From a bacterium (GTDB lineage: Bacteria > Cyanobacteriota > Vampirovibrionia > Gastranaerophilales > Gastranaerophilaceae), in contig JAFQTK010000017.1 in the NCBI GenBank assembly GCA_017409065.1, positions 1-40,406 on the forward strand: a stretch of 40,406 nt of DNA, in the 5' to 3' direction. This document shows, piece by piece, positions 9,452 to 16,218 of the stretch (position 1 is its first letter; every line of letters begins with the position of its first letter). The position numbers were made by a program, and so were the translations under genes. The notes under the pieces were generated by a model, which saw only the letters and a list, made by a program, of their open reading frames with translations, was not told the DNA's origin and made no database searches.

Positions 9452-9799
9452 TTACATTGCGTTTTCGATTTGTTCGTTGACTTGAGCTTTGCGTTTCGCT
9501 TTCAGCTCTTTCACTTTCTCCAAGTCCACGTCCCTCGACAAAAAACCGCCGTCCATTAGAGCTTGCATAATATCCATTAATAGCTCGTCTTTATCGTTAT
9601 CTTTCAAATATTCGTCGATAGTTGACATAGCCACCGATTTGCTTACTCCAACGTTTCCGTTATCGTTAACAAGTCCTTTTTGGATAAATAAAGCTAAATT
9701 ACCGATAGTGTTATCGGCAACGCAATTTTCTATTGGTAATTTTTTGCTTTGTTCGATTTCGTCTACGGTTGTAGCCGTATATTTTAAATTTAATTTCAT
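9452..9799 (-). CDS. Tail assembly chaperone, G-type
   Basis: 115 residues, mixed alpha/beta N-terminus and a basic helical end (KELKAKRKAQVNEQ). It sits between major tail protein and tape measure, the position of lambda G-like chaperones that coat the tape measure during tail assembly. The last codons before the stop read ATC GAA AAC GCA ATG TAA. No canonical slippery heptamer is present, although GAAAAC is A-rich enough to be the slip zone. Preceded by AGGAGG. Confidence 0.8.
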   Translation of the reverse strand: MKLNLKYTATTVDEIEQSKKLPIENCVADNTIGNLALFIQKGLVNDNGNVGVSKSVAMSTIDEYLKDNDKDELLMDIMQALMDGGFLSRDVDLEKVKELKAKRKAQVNEQIENAM

Positions 9800-9832
9800 A
9801 CTTTATATCCTCCTATTTCCTTAGTTTTATAC

Positions 9833-9869
9833 AAAAAAAGAGGGAGACCAGTATTTAAACCGACCTCCC
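9833..9869 (-). terminator. Intra-operon terminator after the major tail gene
   Basis: Minus strand GGGAGGTCGGT pairs with ACTGGTCTCCC (11 bp with three G-U pairs), followed by TTTTTTT after a short CTC. It lies directly behind the major tail protein gene and before the chaperone genes. It could lower the amount of downstream message relative to the abundant tube subunit. Confidence 0.8.
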
Positions 9870-9875
9870 GTCAAA

Positions 9876-10313
9876 TTAATTAGCCGATTTAGTATATACT
9901 GGTTTACCGCTAATTCTTAATGTAGCCGTAAATGTAGCTAAACCGTCAGTAGTTTTCTCTCCGTCTTTAAAAGACTTAACAAAAGCACTAAACACCCATT
10001 TAGCCCCACTTGGATAAGTAACTGTAAATTCTTCTATACTTTGGCTTTCAGCTAGAGCTAACATTTTTTCAACATTAGACTCGTCTTTGATATTACCAGC
10101 GATAGAGACTTCTCCAGCGTCTTTAGACCCAGCTATAAACTCTTTATAGTTGTTTGGGCTATCTAAGTCAGTAGCGTCGATTTCTTCGCTTTCTACTCCG
10201 ATTTCTCCAATAGATGTTAAATTAGCTATTTTTAAATCTTCAGTTTCTTGACCGCTCTTAGTTTTAGTAAGAGTAGTACCCATAGTTCTTGTAGCTTGTT
10301 TAATTTCAGCCAT
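9876..10313 (-). CDS. Major tail (tube) protein
   Basis: 145 residues with the beta-rich, N-terminal GTTLTKTK and SIGEIGVESEEIDATDLDS pattern typical of siphophage tube subunits; E and D residues in this stretch are commonly conserved. It lies between the tail-completion protein and the chaperones, as expected. Followed at once by a strong terminator, which fits a very highly expressed structural gene. No C-terminal Ig domain, so it is the short form. Confidence 0.88.
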   Translation of the reverse strand: MAEIKQATRTMGTTLTKTKSGQETEDLKIANLTSIGEIGVESEEIDATDLDSPNNYKEFIAGSKDAGEVSIAGNIKDESNVEKMLALAESQSIEEFTVTYPSGAKWVFSAFVKSFKDGEKTTDGLATFTATLRISGKPVYTKSAN

Positions 10314-10327
10314 ATTTCTACCTCCTT

Positions 10328-10660
10328 TTAAATCGATTTAGTAAATCTACTTACGATATGAAATAGATTACCTATATTTGGTACGTCGTTACTAAACGAC
10401 ATTTCGTATAGATTTGACCTCATAGTTTTTTCAACTTGGGATAACACATTACTAGCCGTTACGCTATCCTCAGCCCAAATATCAATTTGGATATCTAAAT
10501 CTTGACTCAAGATATTATTATCTAAGTCATAATTAAGACTATTGTTACCAACTTTAAAAATAATAGCTGGTAAATCTTCAAATACTGGGGGTTGAGTTTG
10601 CGACACATAGTAATTTAATTCTTTCAAACTGTTATAAACATCACTTTTAGGTAAGTACAC
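10328..10660 (-). CDS. Tail terminator / tail completion protein
   Basis: 110 residues. Starts with a helical segment (DVYNSLKEL), then beta strands with PAIIFKVG and LDIQIDIWAED, matching the size and pattern of DUF3168/gpU-like tail terminators that stop tube growth and join tail to head. It stands between the gp10-like protein and the major tail protein. Its start touches the stop of the previous gene (1 base overlap). Assignment is by pattern and synteny. Confidence 0.75.
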   Translation of the reverse strand: MYLPKSDVYNSLKELNYYVSQTQPPVFEDLPAIIFKVGNNSLNYDLDNNILSQDLDIQIDIWAEDSVTASNVLSQVEKTMRSNLYEMSFSNDVPNIGNLFHIVSRFTKSI

Positions 10661-11142
10661 TATTTACCTCCTTTACAATAATCTCTCAATTTATCTTTAA
10701 CGCCCTCTTTAAATAATTTTCTAATACGTCTCTCATGTGTTTTTAAGGCTGGGTACATATAAGGTTGAGCTATTTGTCCTTTAGTGTAAATAAGTTTGTC
10801 CTCTTTATCACTCCAGTAGCACCAACCTTTATCTTTATAAGTGAGTGTTAATCCCTCAACTTCATAAGGATAAGTACCGTTACCTTTAACACCAGTACCA
10901 AACTCGACGTAAGGAGCGTACTCTAAATTAGTGTATACTCTACCCTCATAACCTTTAGACGTTTTATCAACGTCCATATGGATACTACCAGCTAAGTCTC
11001 CACTATCTACTGGGGCTCTACTTTTAGCCTCCCCATGTACTAGAGTAACCGCCTTAGTCATGGTTTTTTTAACGTCCATTTGAGACATATTATTTAATTT
11101 AGCCGTTAATTTATCAAGATTTTTTATTGTTATTGTCGCCAT
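10660..11142 (-). CDS. HK97 gp10-like head-tail / tail completion protein
   Basis: 160 residues. The sequence HGEAKSRAPVDSGDLAGSIH and the YAPYVEFGTG motif are the hallmark of the HK97 gp10 family, present near residues 35-55 and 75-90. It acts at the head-tail interface during tail assembly. It overlaps the closure protein gene by 13 bases. An aromatic insertion (WCYWSDKEDK, about 108-117) between the family core and the C-terminal helix is also seen in other Firmicutes phages. Confidence 0.88.
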   Translation of the reverse strand: MATITIKNLDKLTAKLNNMSQMDVKKTMTKAVTLVHGEAKSRAPVDSGDLAGSIHMDVDKTSKGYEGRVYTNLEYAPYVEFGTGVKGNGTYPYEVEGLTLTYKDKGWCYWSDKEDKLIYTKGQIAQPYMYPALKTHERRIRKLFKEGVKDKLRDYCKGGK

Positions 11143-11471
11143 TTTGTAGCAACTACGAGTAAATGACTATCACTAGGCAAAATATCAGTAACATTGTATA
11201 TAACGCCTTGATACTTGATTAAATCATTATGTATAAGTAAGTTATAATCCGTTGTTATTGATATATCTATGTTATAGTCTAGCCCGTACTCCTCTTGTAT
11301 TCGTTTACAGTTTGAAATACTAACATTACATTTGAATTTGTCTTTAAAATCATAGCCATTATAAGTTACGCCTCCCTCAGCGTCGGTATTGTATTTAGAT
11401 ACTAATACCTCAACCTCTTTATCGTAAAATACTTTAGCTATTTCTTTCTTCATGTGATTTGGGATAAACAA
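11130..11471 (-). CDS. Head closure / head-tail joining protein
   Basis: 113 residues, beta-barrel-like pattern with a final LLVVATKW strand, as in SPP1 gp16-type closure proteins. The frame begins with TTG, seven bases after AGGAGG; a later ATG (residue 7) has no good ribosome site, so TTG is chosen. It overlaps the connector gene by 38 bases, which suggests coupled translation. Function is inferred from size, fold pattern and position between connector and gp10-like gene. Confidence 0.72.
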   Translation of the reverse strand: MFIPNHMKKEIAKVFYDKEVEVLVSKYNTDAEGGVTYNGYDFKDKFKCNVSISNCKRIQEEYGLDYNIDISITTDYNLLIHNDLIKYQGVIYNVTDILPSDSHLLVVATKWRQ

Positions 11472-11853
11472 CTTTAACCCTCCTATATCTACTAAGTAAC
11501 GAAGTAAACCCAGTAAATAACTCCTCGTCGCTTACTGTAGTAAAGTATCTCGTTACCTCGTTGGCGTATGATATAGACTGTCCGTTATCGCTAATACTTG
11601 TAACAACTCGGTCAACAGCCGTGTTATCTTCGTTAGATAACTCTATATCTTTAAGACATTTCTTTAACCCAGTATTAACTATATCAGCTAAAATACGCTC
11701 TAAATTAGTAGGTATAGTTTCGCTGTTTAAATAAAGTTTTACTCTATCTAACACCACGTTAATATTAAAGTCTAATAAGTCTTTATCCATTGTAGCGGTA
11801 TTTTTATTTATTATTGCTAAGTATTCTTTTATTTTAGCGATTATTTCGTCCAT
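11434..11853 (-). CDS. Head-tail connector (adaptor) protein
   Basis: 139 residues, predicted mostly helical (IIAKIKEYLAIIN, LLDFNINVVLDRVKLYL), like SPP1 gp15 / HK97 gp6 adaptors that dock on the portal after packaging. The C-terminal segment YRRVKVVYP is typical of the end of such adaptors. Follows the small capsid-associated gene and precedes the closure protein. AGGAGGT lies upstream of its ATG. Confidence 0.75.
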   Translation of the reverse strand: MDEIIAKIKEYLAIINKNTATMDKDLLDFNINVVLDRVKLYLNSETIPTNLERILADIVNTGLKKCLKDIELSNEDNTAVDRVVTSISDNGQSISYANEVTRYFTTVSDEELFTGFTSLLSRYRRVKVVYPKSHEERNS

Positions 11854-11887
11854 ACTTACACCTCCTTAATATAGAGACTTTTTGTAA

Positions 11888-12019
11888 CTATTTATCTTCT
11901 TTCTTAGGTTTTTCTTTAACTTCTTCGTAAGTTTCAGTATGTTTTTCGTATTGTTCTAATAATTTTTTGTTAGTAACAACCTCAACAATACCAGTTTTTT
12001 TATTTCTAAATTTTTTCAT
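11888..12019 (-). CDS. Small basic-acidic head-region protein (43 aa)
   Basis: ATG after AGGTGG gives 43 residues: a basic start (MKKFRNKKTG), a beta stretch (IVEVV) and a long charged helical tail ending EKPKKEDK. It fills the gap between capsid and connector, which otherwise would be 208 bases without a gene. Small proteins of this kind are common in that slot in siphophages; the function is unknown. Confidence 0.72.
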   Translation of the reverse strand: MKKFRNKKTGIVEVVTNKKLLEQYEKHTETYEEVKEKPKKEDK

Positions 12020-12062
12020 ATTTCCACCTATAACCTTTCTAATATTTTATGTATAGACTTAA

Positions 12063-12881
12063 TTAGTCAACAAACTTAATTAAGTCAGGCATAACCGCTT
12101 TAGTTCCTCTTGAGAAGAATAACTCTAAAGCAATATCATTTGATAGAGGTATTTTTTCAGCGTCGTAAGAGTCAGTAGTTACTAATTGTCCTACCGCTCC
12201 GTCTATCATACAAATCATAGATTTTGTTTGTCTATGGTTAGGATAGATTAAAACTTCATGGAACATTTTGTCAGTTAAACCAGTAATACTATTTGGTACT
12301 GAGTCAATGTAGTTTCTTAATTCTCCGTAAACCGCTGGAGTAACAGTGATAACTAACATATCTCTATCTACACCGTCAACCCAGTCATTAACAGTAGTTT
12401 CAACTGATTGGATAAGTTCTTCTAATTTTTCTTGAATAGCTGTTTTAGTAGTTTCTACTTTTGTACCCTCTTCTTCAGCTTTAGCGAAGAATACTCTATC
12501 TAAGTAAGCTATCATACGTTTAATATGGTTAGCTTTTCTCTTTTGAGCCATACCGTCTAAACCATATAATTTAACGTCTTTTTTAGCTAATTCTTCTACG
12601 ATTTCTTTATCGTCGTCAACGTTGATAGTAACTTGACCTGTATTTTTAATGCTATCTCCTTTTCCACCAGTTCTAGCTGTTCCTAAATCATTGATTTCAG
12701 CATTTTTAAATCTATCGATTACTACTGTTCCACTTGTAGCGTCTCCACTATAGTTTTTATTTTTGATTTGTTCCGATAAAGCACCTTTTTGTACCGCCTC
12801 GATTACCTCTCCGTATGTTTCCGCTAATTTGTCTTTAACATCATCACTAATATAAATATTTAATGCGTCTTGTCTTGCCAT
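12063..12881 (-). CDS. Major capsid protein
   Basis: 272 residues, right length for an HK97-fold capsid without a delta domain. It follows the scaffold gene and precedes the connectors. The N-terminal SDDVKDKLAETYGEV helix, the central DDDKEIVEELAKKDVKLYGLDGM segment (the spine-helix region) and the strands near LVITVTPAVYG and ALELFFSRGTKAV fit a phage capsid. There is no protease gene, so the scaffold is not cleaved by a phage enzyme. Fold is inferred from gene order and pattern. Confidence 0.9.
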   Translation of the reverse strand: MARQDALNIYISDDVKDKLAETYGEVIEAVQKGALSEQIKNKNYSGDATSGTVVIDRFKNAEINDLGTARTGGKGDSIKNTGQVTINVDDDKEIVEELAKKDVKLYGLDGMAQKRKANHIKRMIAYLDRVFFAKAEEEGTKVETTKTAIQEKLEELIQSVETTVNDWVDGVDRDMLVITVTPAVYGELRNYIDSVPNSITGLTDKMFHEVLIYPNHRQTKSMICMIDGAVGQLVTTDSYDAEKIPLSNDIALELFFSRGTKAVMPDLIKFVD

Positions 12882-12919
12882 TACACATCACTCCTTTAAT
12901 CTAATTTCTTTTTTGGCAA

Positions 12920-13453
12920 TTAAAAAGCCGAGTAGTCTTTTTTAGACTTCCCAGCGTTATTATTACTATTTGAATTAGAAAAGTCCGTTGGTGGAGTGCC
13001 TTTTAATTTATCAGTTACTCCAGTCTCTACCGACTTATTATAAGTTTTTGCTAGTTTTTCGATATTATCTTTAGTTTTAGACTCGTCTAAATCTACAACA
13101 AACTCCACTAAGTCAATAGGGATATTTTTTTGACTAAGTAATTCTTGAGCCGTAATTCTATTTTCACGTAAAGTTAATTCGTTCTCACGTGATTTAAGCT
13201 CAGCCTCACGTTTACTTTTAGCCTCCTTTTCTCTTTCTTCTTCACTTAACTTAGCTTGTCGTCTTTCTTCGGCTATCGCTTGAGCTACCGCATTTTTAAC
13301 AGTCTCCTCATTTTTAGCGTTAACCTCTTTTAGACGTTGGCTAACAATGTTGTTAAGCTCCTCTTGAGTAAAGGTTTTTTCTCCAGCGTTTCCCTCATTA
13401 GTACCAGTATTAGCTGTGTTAACTGGTTGAGTAGTTTGTTTGTTATCGTTCAT
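12920..13453 (-). CDS. Scaffold protein (DUF4355-like)
   Basis: 177 residues: a low-complexity N-terminus rich in N, T and G, the motif FTQEELNNIVSQRL (about 28-41), a long charged coiled coil (about 42-105), a small domain around NIPIDLVEFV, and an N/S-rich tail ending KKDYSAF. This is the classic DUF4355 scaffold architecture; the protein guides capsid assembly and leaves the shell. Immediately upstream of the capsid gene. Its ribosome site (AAGGAGAG) lies just behind the terminator of the upstream RNA region. Confidence 0.9.
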   Translation of the reverse strand: MNDNKQTTQPVNTANTGTNEGNAGEKTFTQEELNNIVSQRLKEVNAKNEETVKNAVAQAIAEERRQAKLSEEEREKEAKSKREAELKSRENELTLRENRITAQELLSQKNIPIDLVEFVVDLDESKTKDNIEKLAKTYNKSVETGVTDKLKGTPPTDFSNSNSNNNAGKSKKDYSAF

Positions 13454-13498
13454 TATGATAACTCTCCTTTCTCCGTTTAACGCCCGTCGGCTAAATAG

Positions 13499-13526
13499 AA
13501 AAATAAGGCTCTATCGTAATAGACCC
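13499..13526 (-). terminator. Terminator-like hairpin at the 3' end of the RNA region
   Basis: Minus strand GGGTCTAT, loop TACG, ATAGAGCC (seven pairs with one G-G mismatch) is followed by TTATTTTT. It ends the gene-free region 45 bases before the scaffold ATG. Late transcription must pass it to reach the capsid genes, or the scaffold message must arise otherwise. Confidence 0.65.
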
Positions 13527-13537
13527 TTTACAAAAGA

Positions 13538-13597
13538 TAACCACTCCTACATGGGTATTTACAGTATTTCTACCACTCCCAAAAAGGTATTTACAGT
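13538..13597 (-). repeat. Tandem 27/28-base repeat inside the structured RNA
   Basis: Two units (13571-13597 and 13538-13565) share ACTGTAAATACC, then a variable loop, then GGGAGTGGTA or AGGAGTGGTTA. In each unit TACC can pair with GGTA/GGTT, so the repeat doubles a small hairpin. The loop bases differ (TTTTT against CATGT) while the stem and the ACTGTAAA leader are kept, which suggests selection on structure. Confidence 0.75.
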
Positions 13598-13969
13598 TTT
13601 CTTTTTCCTAGTATCTTAATTGATACTGTACCAACGATATAATGGAATATTTACCCCGCCCGTTCGTCGCACCTAACCATTTCAGACTACTCAGATGTAG
13701 TGCTTTTTATATATCGTTGCTACACTACCTATTAGAGATAGTGTTCTACATAGAAAAAAGCCAACCAGTCGCAACCGATTAGCTTAGGTATAGTCCAAAG
13801 ACGTCTACCGCAATTCTATAATTTATGGGTTGTAGTTGCTAAACCTCATATCAACTACGTGTCTCGCCCCAAGTTCACAAATCAAAAAAGAAAATAACGA
13901 AAAGCATATGAATTTTTATATAAAATAAAGGGGTTGAGAAAAGACCAAACGGCGAGATTTCCAAAATAA

Positions 13970-14158
13970 TTATGCTTTAACTTCTTCCCATAATTCTTCG
14001 CATTGTTCTATAGTAGTAATAGAGCTAGCCAAATAGATTTTATCAGTTAGATAAGGCTCTTGTCCCTCTTCTAACACTTCGTTTTTATCTTTTAATAAGT
14101 AGCCCTCTTTTGCTATTAACATATTTACATTCATTTTTTCATTTTTTACTATTTCCAT
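13970..14158 (-). CDS. Small protein behind the fibre gene (62 aa)
   Basis: 62 residues, acidic C-terminus (TIEQCEELWEEVKA), no membrane segment. It follows the LRR-type fibre gene by nine bases with AGGAGGT before the ATG. Small proteins of this type often follow tail or head fibre genes and may help them fold or attach; the exact role is unknown. Its stop lies about 10 bases before the start of the structured RNA region. Confidence 0.7.
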   Translation of the reverse strand: MEIVKNEKMNVNMLIAKEGYLLKDKNEVLEEGQEPYLTDKIYLASSITTIEQCEELWEEVKA

Positions 14159-14167
14159 ACTTACCTC

Positions 14168-15655
14168 CTAAGAAACAGTCCAGTTTTTAGCAACCGCTAA
14201 AGCTAGTGCCTCTTGACCCTCCGTTATAGCCTCTAGTTTCTGTTTATTAATATTACCTATTTTTAATGTTTGAGCTGTTCCGCCCGTTAAATCAACAAGA
14301 TTATCAAACAAATCAAGTAAACATTCTATTCTCATTTTTGACGCATAAGAAACATCTAACGTCAACGATACATTACTAAAATATATTTCTCGTACATCAT
14401 AACAATTGTAAAGCATATTTGTTGGAGCAGAGGTCAAATTCGCCATGTTTATACGATTATGAACTTTTCTAAGATGATAACAAGCAGAAAATAAACTGTT
14501 CGCATTGGTAATATTGTCGAAATTAATCCATTTTGGTATTTCTTCTATAGAATAATGTGCCGAAAACATACTATTCCCATTTCCCACGTATAAAGTGGTA
14601 AAATTCGTTTTTGGTAATTTTAAAAAGGGATTTCCGAAAGCGTTGTTACAATTAACATTTCTTTGTTGAAAGTCAAATTGATTTTTACTAAAATCTATTG
14701 GGCAATATCTACCCGAAAAATATGCACCTAAACTAGCGTCCGTTATTGGTATGACATCTTGATAAATTCTAGTCAAACCATAATTACCAGACGTACCTGG
14801 AACACCAGTAAAATCTTTTATTCTTGCCCCATTGATAGGTTTAATAGCTATAAGTCTAGTTGAACTTCCAAAATCTTGTTGTTCGAAACCACTAAACACC
14901 AAATAAATAGAAGAAACATTAGTAGCATAAGGTTTAAAATAGTTACCACCCAAAGAGTTAGAACAACTTAGGATATATCTTGTATAATATCCTTTAGAAC
15001 ACCATTTATCTTTTGATGTATCCCAAGTATGAACTTTACCAGCGTCATTTCTCGTATATGTGTAACCGTCACTTGTCTTTATTAAATCCCCCATAGTATA
15101 ACTACTTACTGTGTATGTAGGCTCCGTATCGTCCATAAGTATAATATATTTATACTTATAATCTTCGGTATCGTCTTTTAAGATTTGTTCTATATCCCAC
15201 CAGTCAGACTCGGGAGTCCACTCACTCTCTATCTTACCGCTACCCTCAACACCAAATATACTTTTTCCCTCTGATATATTTTCAGGTACTAAATTGTTAT
15301 CTCCATTAACAATTACTTTAGATAAAAATTTATCTTCACTAGGAGTTATAATTTGCTCTTCTTTAGTTGGAATAACTGTTTTTTCTTCGGTTGCAACAGC
15401 GTTAACAATTACATCATTTAAACCAGTATACTCATTATCGGCATTAACAACTTGTTTAGTTGTACTAGGGTTAACTTCCTTATCTTGTAGTTTAACTTTA
15501 TCAACAATTACTTTAGATAAACCGTATATACCCTCGTCAGCAATAACCTCTTGTACTTCCTTGGTAGGAGTTACTTGTTTTTCTTGCAATATAGGGTAAA
15601 CTTCTGTTGTTCCTAACTCCAATTCCAAACCATTATTATTTATAACTATTTCCAT
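14168..15655 (-). CDS. Fibre-like protein with Ig-type linker repeats and BspA-like leucine-rich repeats
   Basis: 495 residues. Residues about 24-118 hold three copies of a roughly 33-residue repeat (K-x-V-x-P-T-K-x-x-Q...LSKVIVN), the linker repeat common in phage fibres and surface proteins. Residues about 150-330 are aromatic and beta-rich. Residues about 345-450 show BspA/TpLRR-like repeats (SMFSAHYSIEEIPKW, SLFSACYHLRKVHN, NMLYNCYDVREIYF). Such LRRs usually bind surface ligands. Unusually it is encoded among head genes, between MuF and scaffold. Likely a head fibre or decoration adhesin; a tail role is possible. Confidence 0.75.
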   Translation of the reverse strand: MEIVINNNGLELELGTTEVYPILQEKQVTPTKEVQEVIADEGIYGLSKVIVDKVKLQDKEVNPSTTKQVVNADNEYTGLNDVIVNAVATEEKTVIPTKEEQIITPSEDKFLSKVIVNGDNNLVPENISEGKSIFGVEGSGKIESEWTPESDWWDIEQILKDDTEDYKYKYIILMDDTEPTYTVSSYTMGDLIKTSDGYTYTRNDAGKVHTWDTSKDKWCSKGYYTRYILSCSNSLGGNYFKPYATNVSSIYLVFSGFEQQDFGSSTRLIAIKPINGARIKDFTGVPGTSGNYGLTRIYQDVIPITDASLGAYFSGRYCPIDFSKNQFDFQQRNVNCNNAFGNPFLKLPKTNFTTLYVGNGNSMFSAHYSIEEIPKWINFDNITNANSLFSACYHLRKVHNRINMANLTSAPTNMLYNCYDVREIYFSNVSLTLDVSYASKMRIECLLDLFDNLVDLTGGTAQTLKIGNINKQKLEAITEGQEALALAVAKNWTVS

Positions 15656-15656
15656 A

Positions 15657-15971
15657 TCAGTGCTTGTCCTCTACTTCAAATAGCCCGTTTCTAATAATGT
15701 TACATAAAAAAGTATCCCCTCTATACCAGTCGAGAGAATACACGTAATAATTTGGAGTTAGTAGTTCGCTTTCTTCTTTGGTTAATGCAAATTTAAACGT
15801 ATTGTTTTCTATATTAGTGAAAGTCTTTGTTAATATTTCCTCGTCGTTTTGACTAATTCTTACCTTAATAGTATCGGTAGGCTCGAAAGACTCCCCTTTA
15901 ATTGTTATAGGTAAATTTAAACCGAAGTCTCCCTCGGTCATAATTATATTTGTACCTTTTCCTCTTAACAT
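15657..15971 (-). CDS. BppU/Ig-like small structural protein
   Basis: 104 residues from the ATG preceded by GAGGAGG (a TTG seven codons earlier lies inside that ribosome site and is rejected). All-beta pattern with LNLPITIKGESFEPTDTIKV and a late YVYSLDWYRG strand, like the N-terminal domain of BppU-type baseplate proteins and related Ig folds that anchor fibres. Its stop overlaps the start region of the LRR fibre gene, so the pair probably forms an adaptor-fibre unit. Confidence 0.68.
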   Translation of the reverse strand: MLRGKGTNIIMTEGDFGLNLPITIKGESFEPTDTIKVRISQNDEEILTKTFTNIENNTFKFALTKEESELLTPNYYVYSLDWYRGDTFLCNIIRNGLFEVEDKH

Positions 15972-15990
15972 ATTTAACCTCCTCTCAGTC

Positions 15991-16018
15991 AATAAAAAAG
16001 ACGCCTTAATCAGCGTCT
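15991..16018 (-). terminator. Terminator between head genes and the fibre/RNA block
   Basis: Minus strand AGACGC, eight-base loop, GCGTCT, then TTTTTTA. It begins within the stop codon of the 66-residue gene behind MuF. Together with the terminator at 13499-13526 it brackets the accessory block (three fibre-type genes plus the structured RNA). Confidence 0.75.
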
Positions 16019-16217
16019 AGTCCCACATATCAGTAGGATATTTTTCTAATATGTCATAAAATCTTGGTATTTCACTAATAGATTTACCGTTAGCTAACTC
16101 GGTTAATACCTCGATTTTTAAATCCAATAATCTATTGCTATCAATATCAAAAAATTCAAGCATAGGCTCGTATATTTGAGATAATAACTCTAATATCTTT
16201 ACTTTTTTATCTTCCAT
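16017..16217 (-). CDS. Small protein directly behind MuF; possible immunity protein
   Basis: 66 residues, helical and acidic, with LSQIYEPMLEFFDIDS and SEIPRFYDILEKYP. It starts one base after the MuF stop. Small conserved proteins are known at this place in phages, and in MuF polymorphic toxin loci the immunity gene follows the toxin directly. Nothing in the sequence proves an immunity role; a structural or packaging accessory role is equally possible. Confidence 0.65.
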   Translation of the reverse strand: MEDKKVKILELLSQIYEPMLEFFDIDSNRLLDLKIEVLTELANGKSISEIPRFYDILEKYPTDMWD

Positions 16218-16218
16218 A

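Larger units (their letters stand above)
13499..13960 (-). ncRNA. Candidate large structured RNA (gene-free, many helices)
   Basis: About 460 bases without any supported reading frame, in a genome where gaps are usually under 25 bases. Helices on the minus strand: TCTCGCC (13957-13951) with GGCGAGA (13868-13862); GTAGTTG/CAACTAC near 13857-13831; AAGCTAATC/GGTTGGCTT (13785-13758); ACACTATC/GGTAGTGT near 13744-13722; CAACGATATA/TATATCGTTG closing about 13719-13632; inside it ACTAC/GTAGT near 13700-13685; AGTATC/GATACT near 13626-13609; two tandem hairpin units (13597-13538); and a terminator at the end. No promoter is clear at the start, so it may be cut from the late message. Size and setting recall ROOL or GOLLD RNAs of phages, but I cannot confirm a family. 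Confidence 0.7.

Noticed and set aside
13454-13969. Group I or II intron, or HEARO element, in the gene-free region
   Set aside because: No split gene surrounds it, no maturase, homing endonuclease or transposase gene is present, and I could not place conserved catalytic cores.
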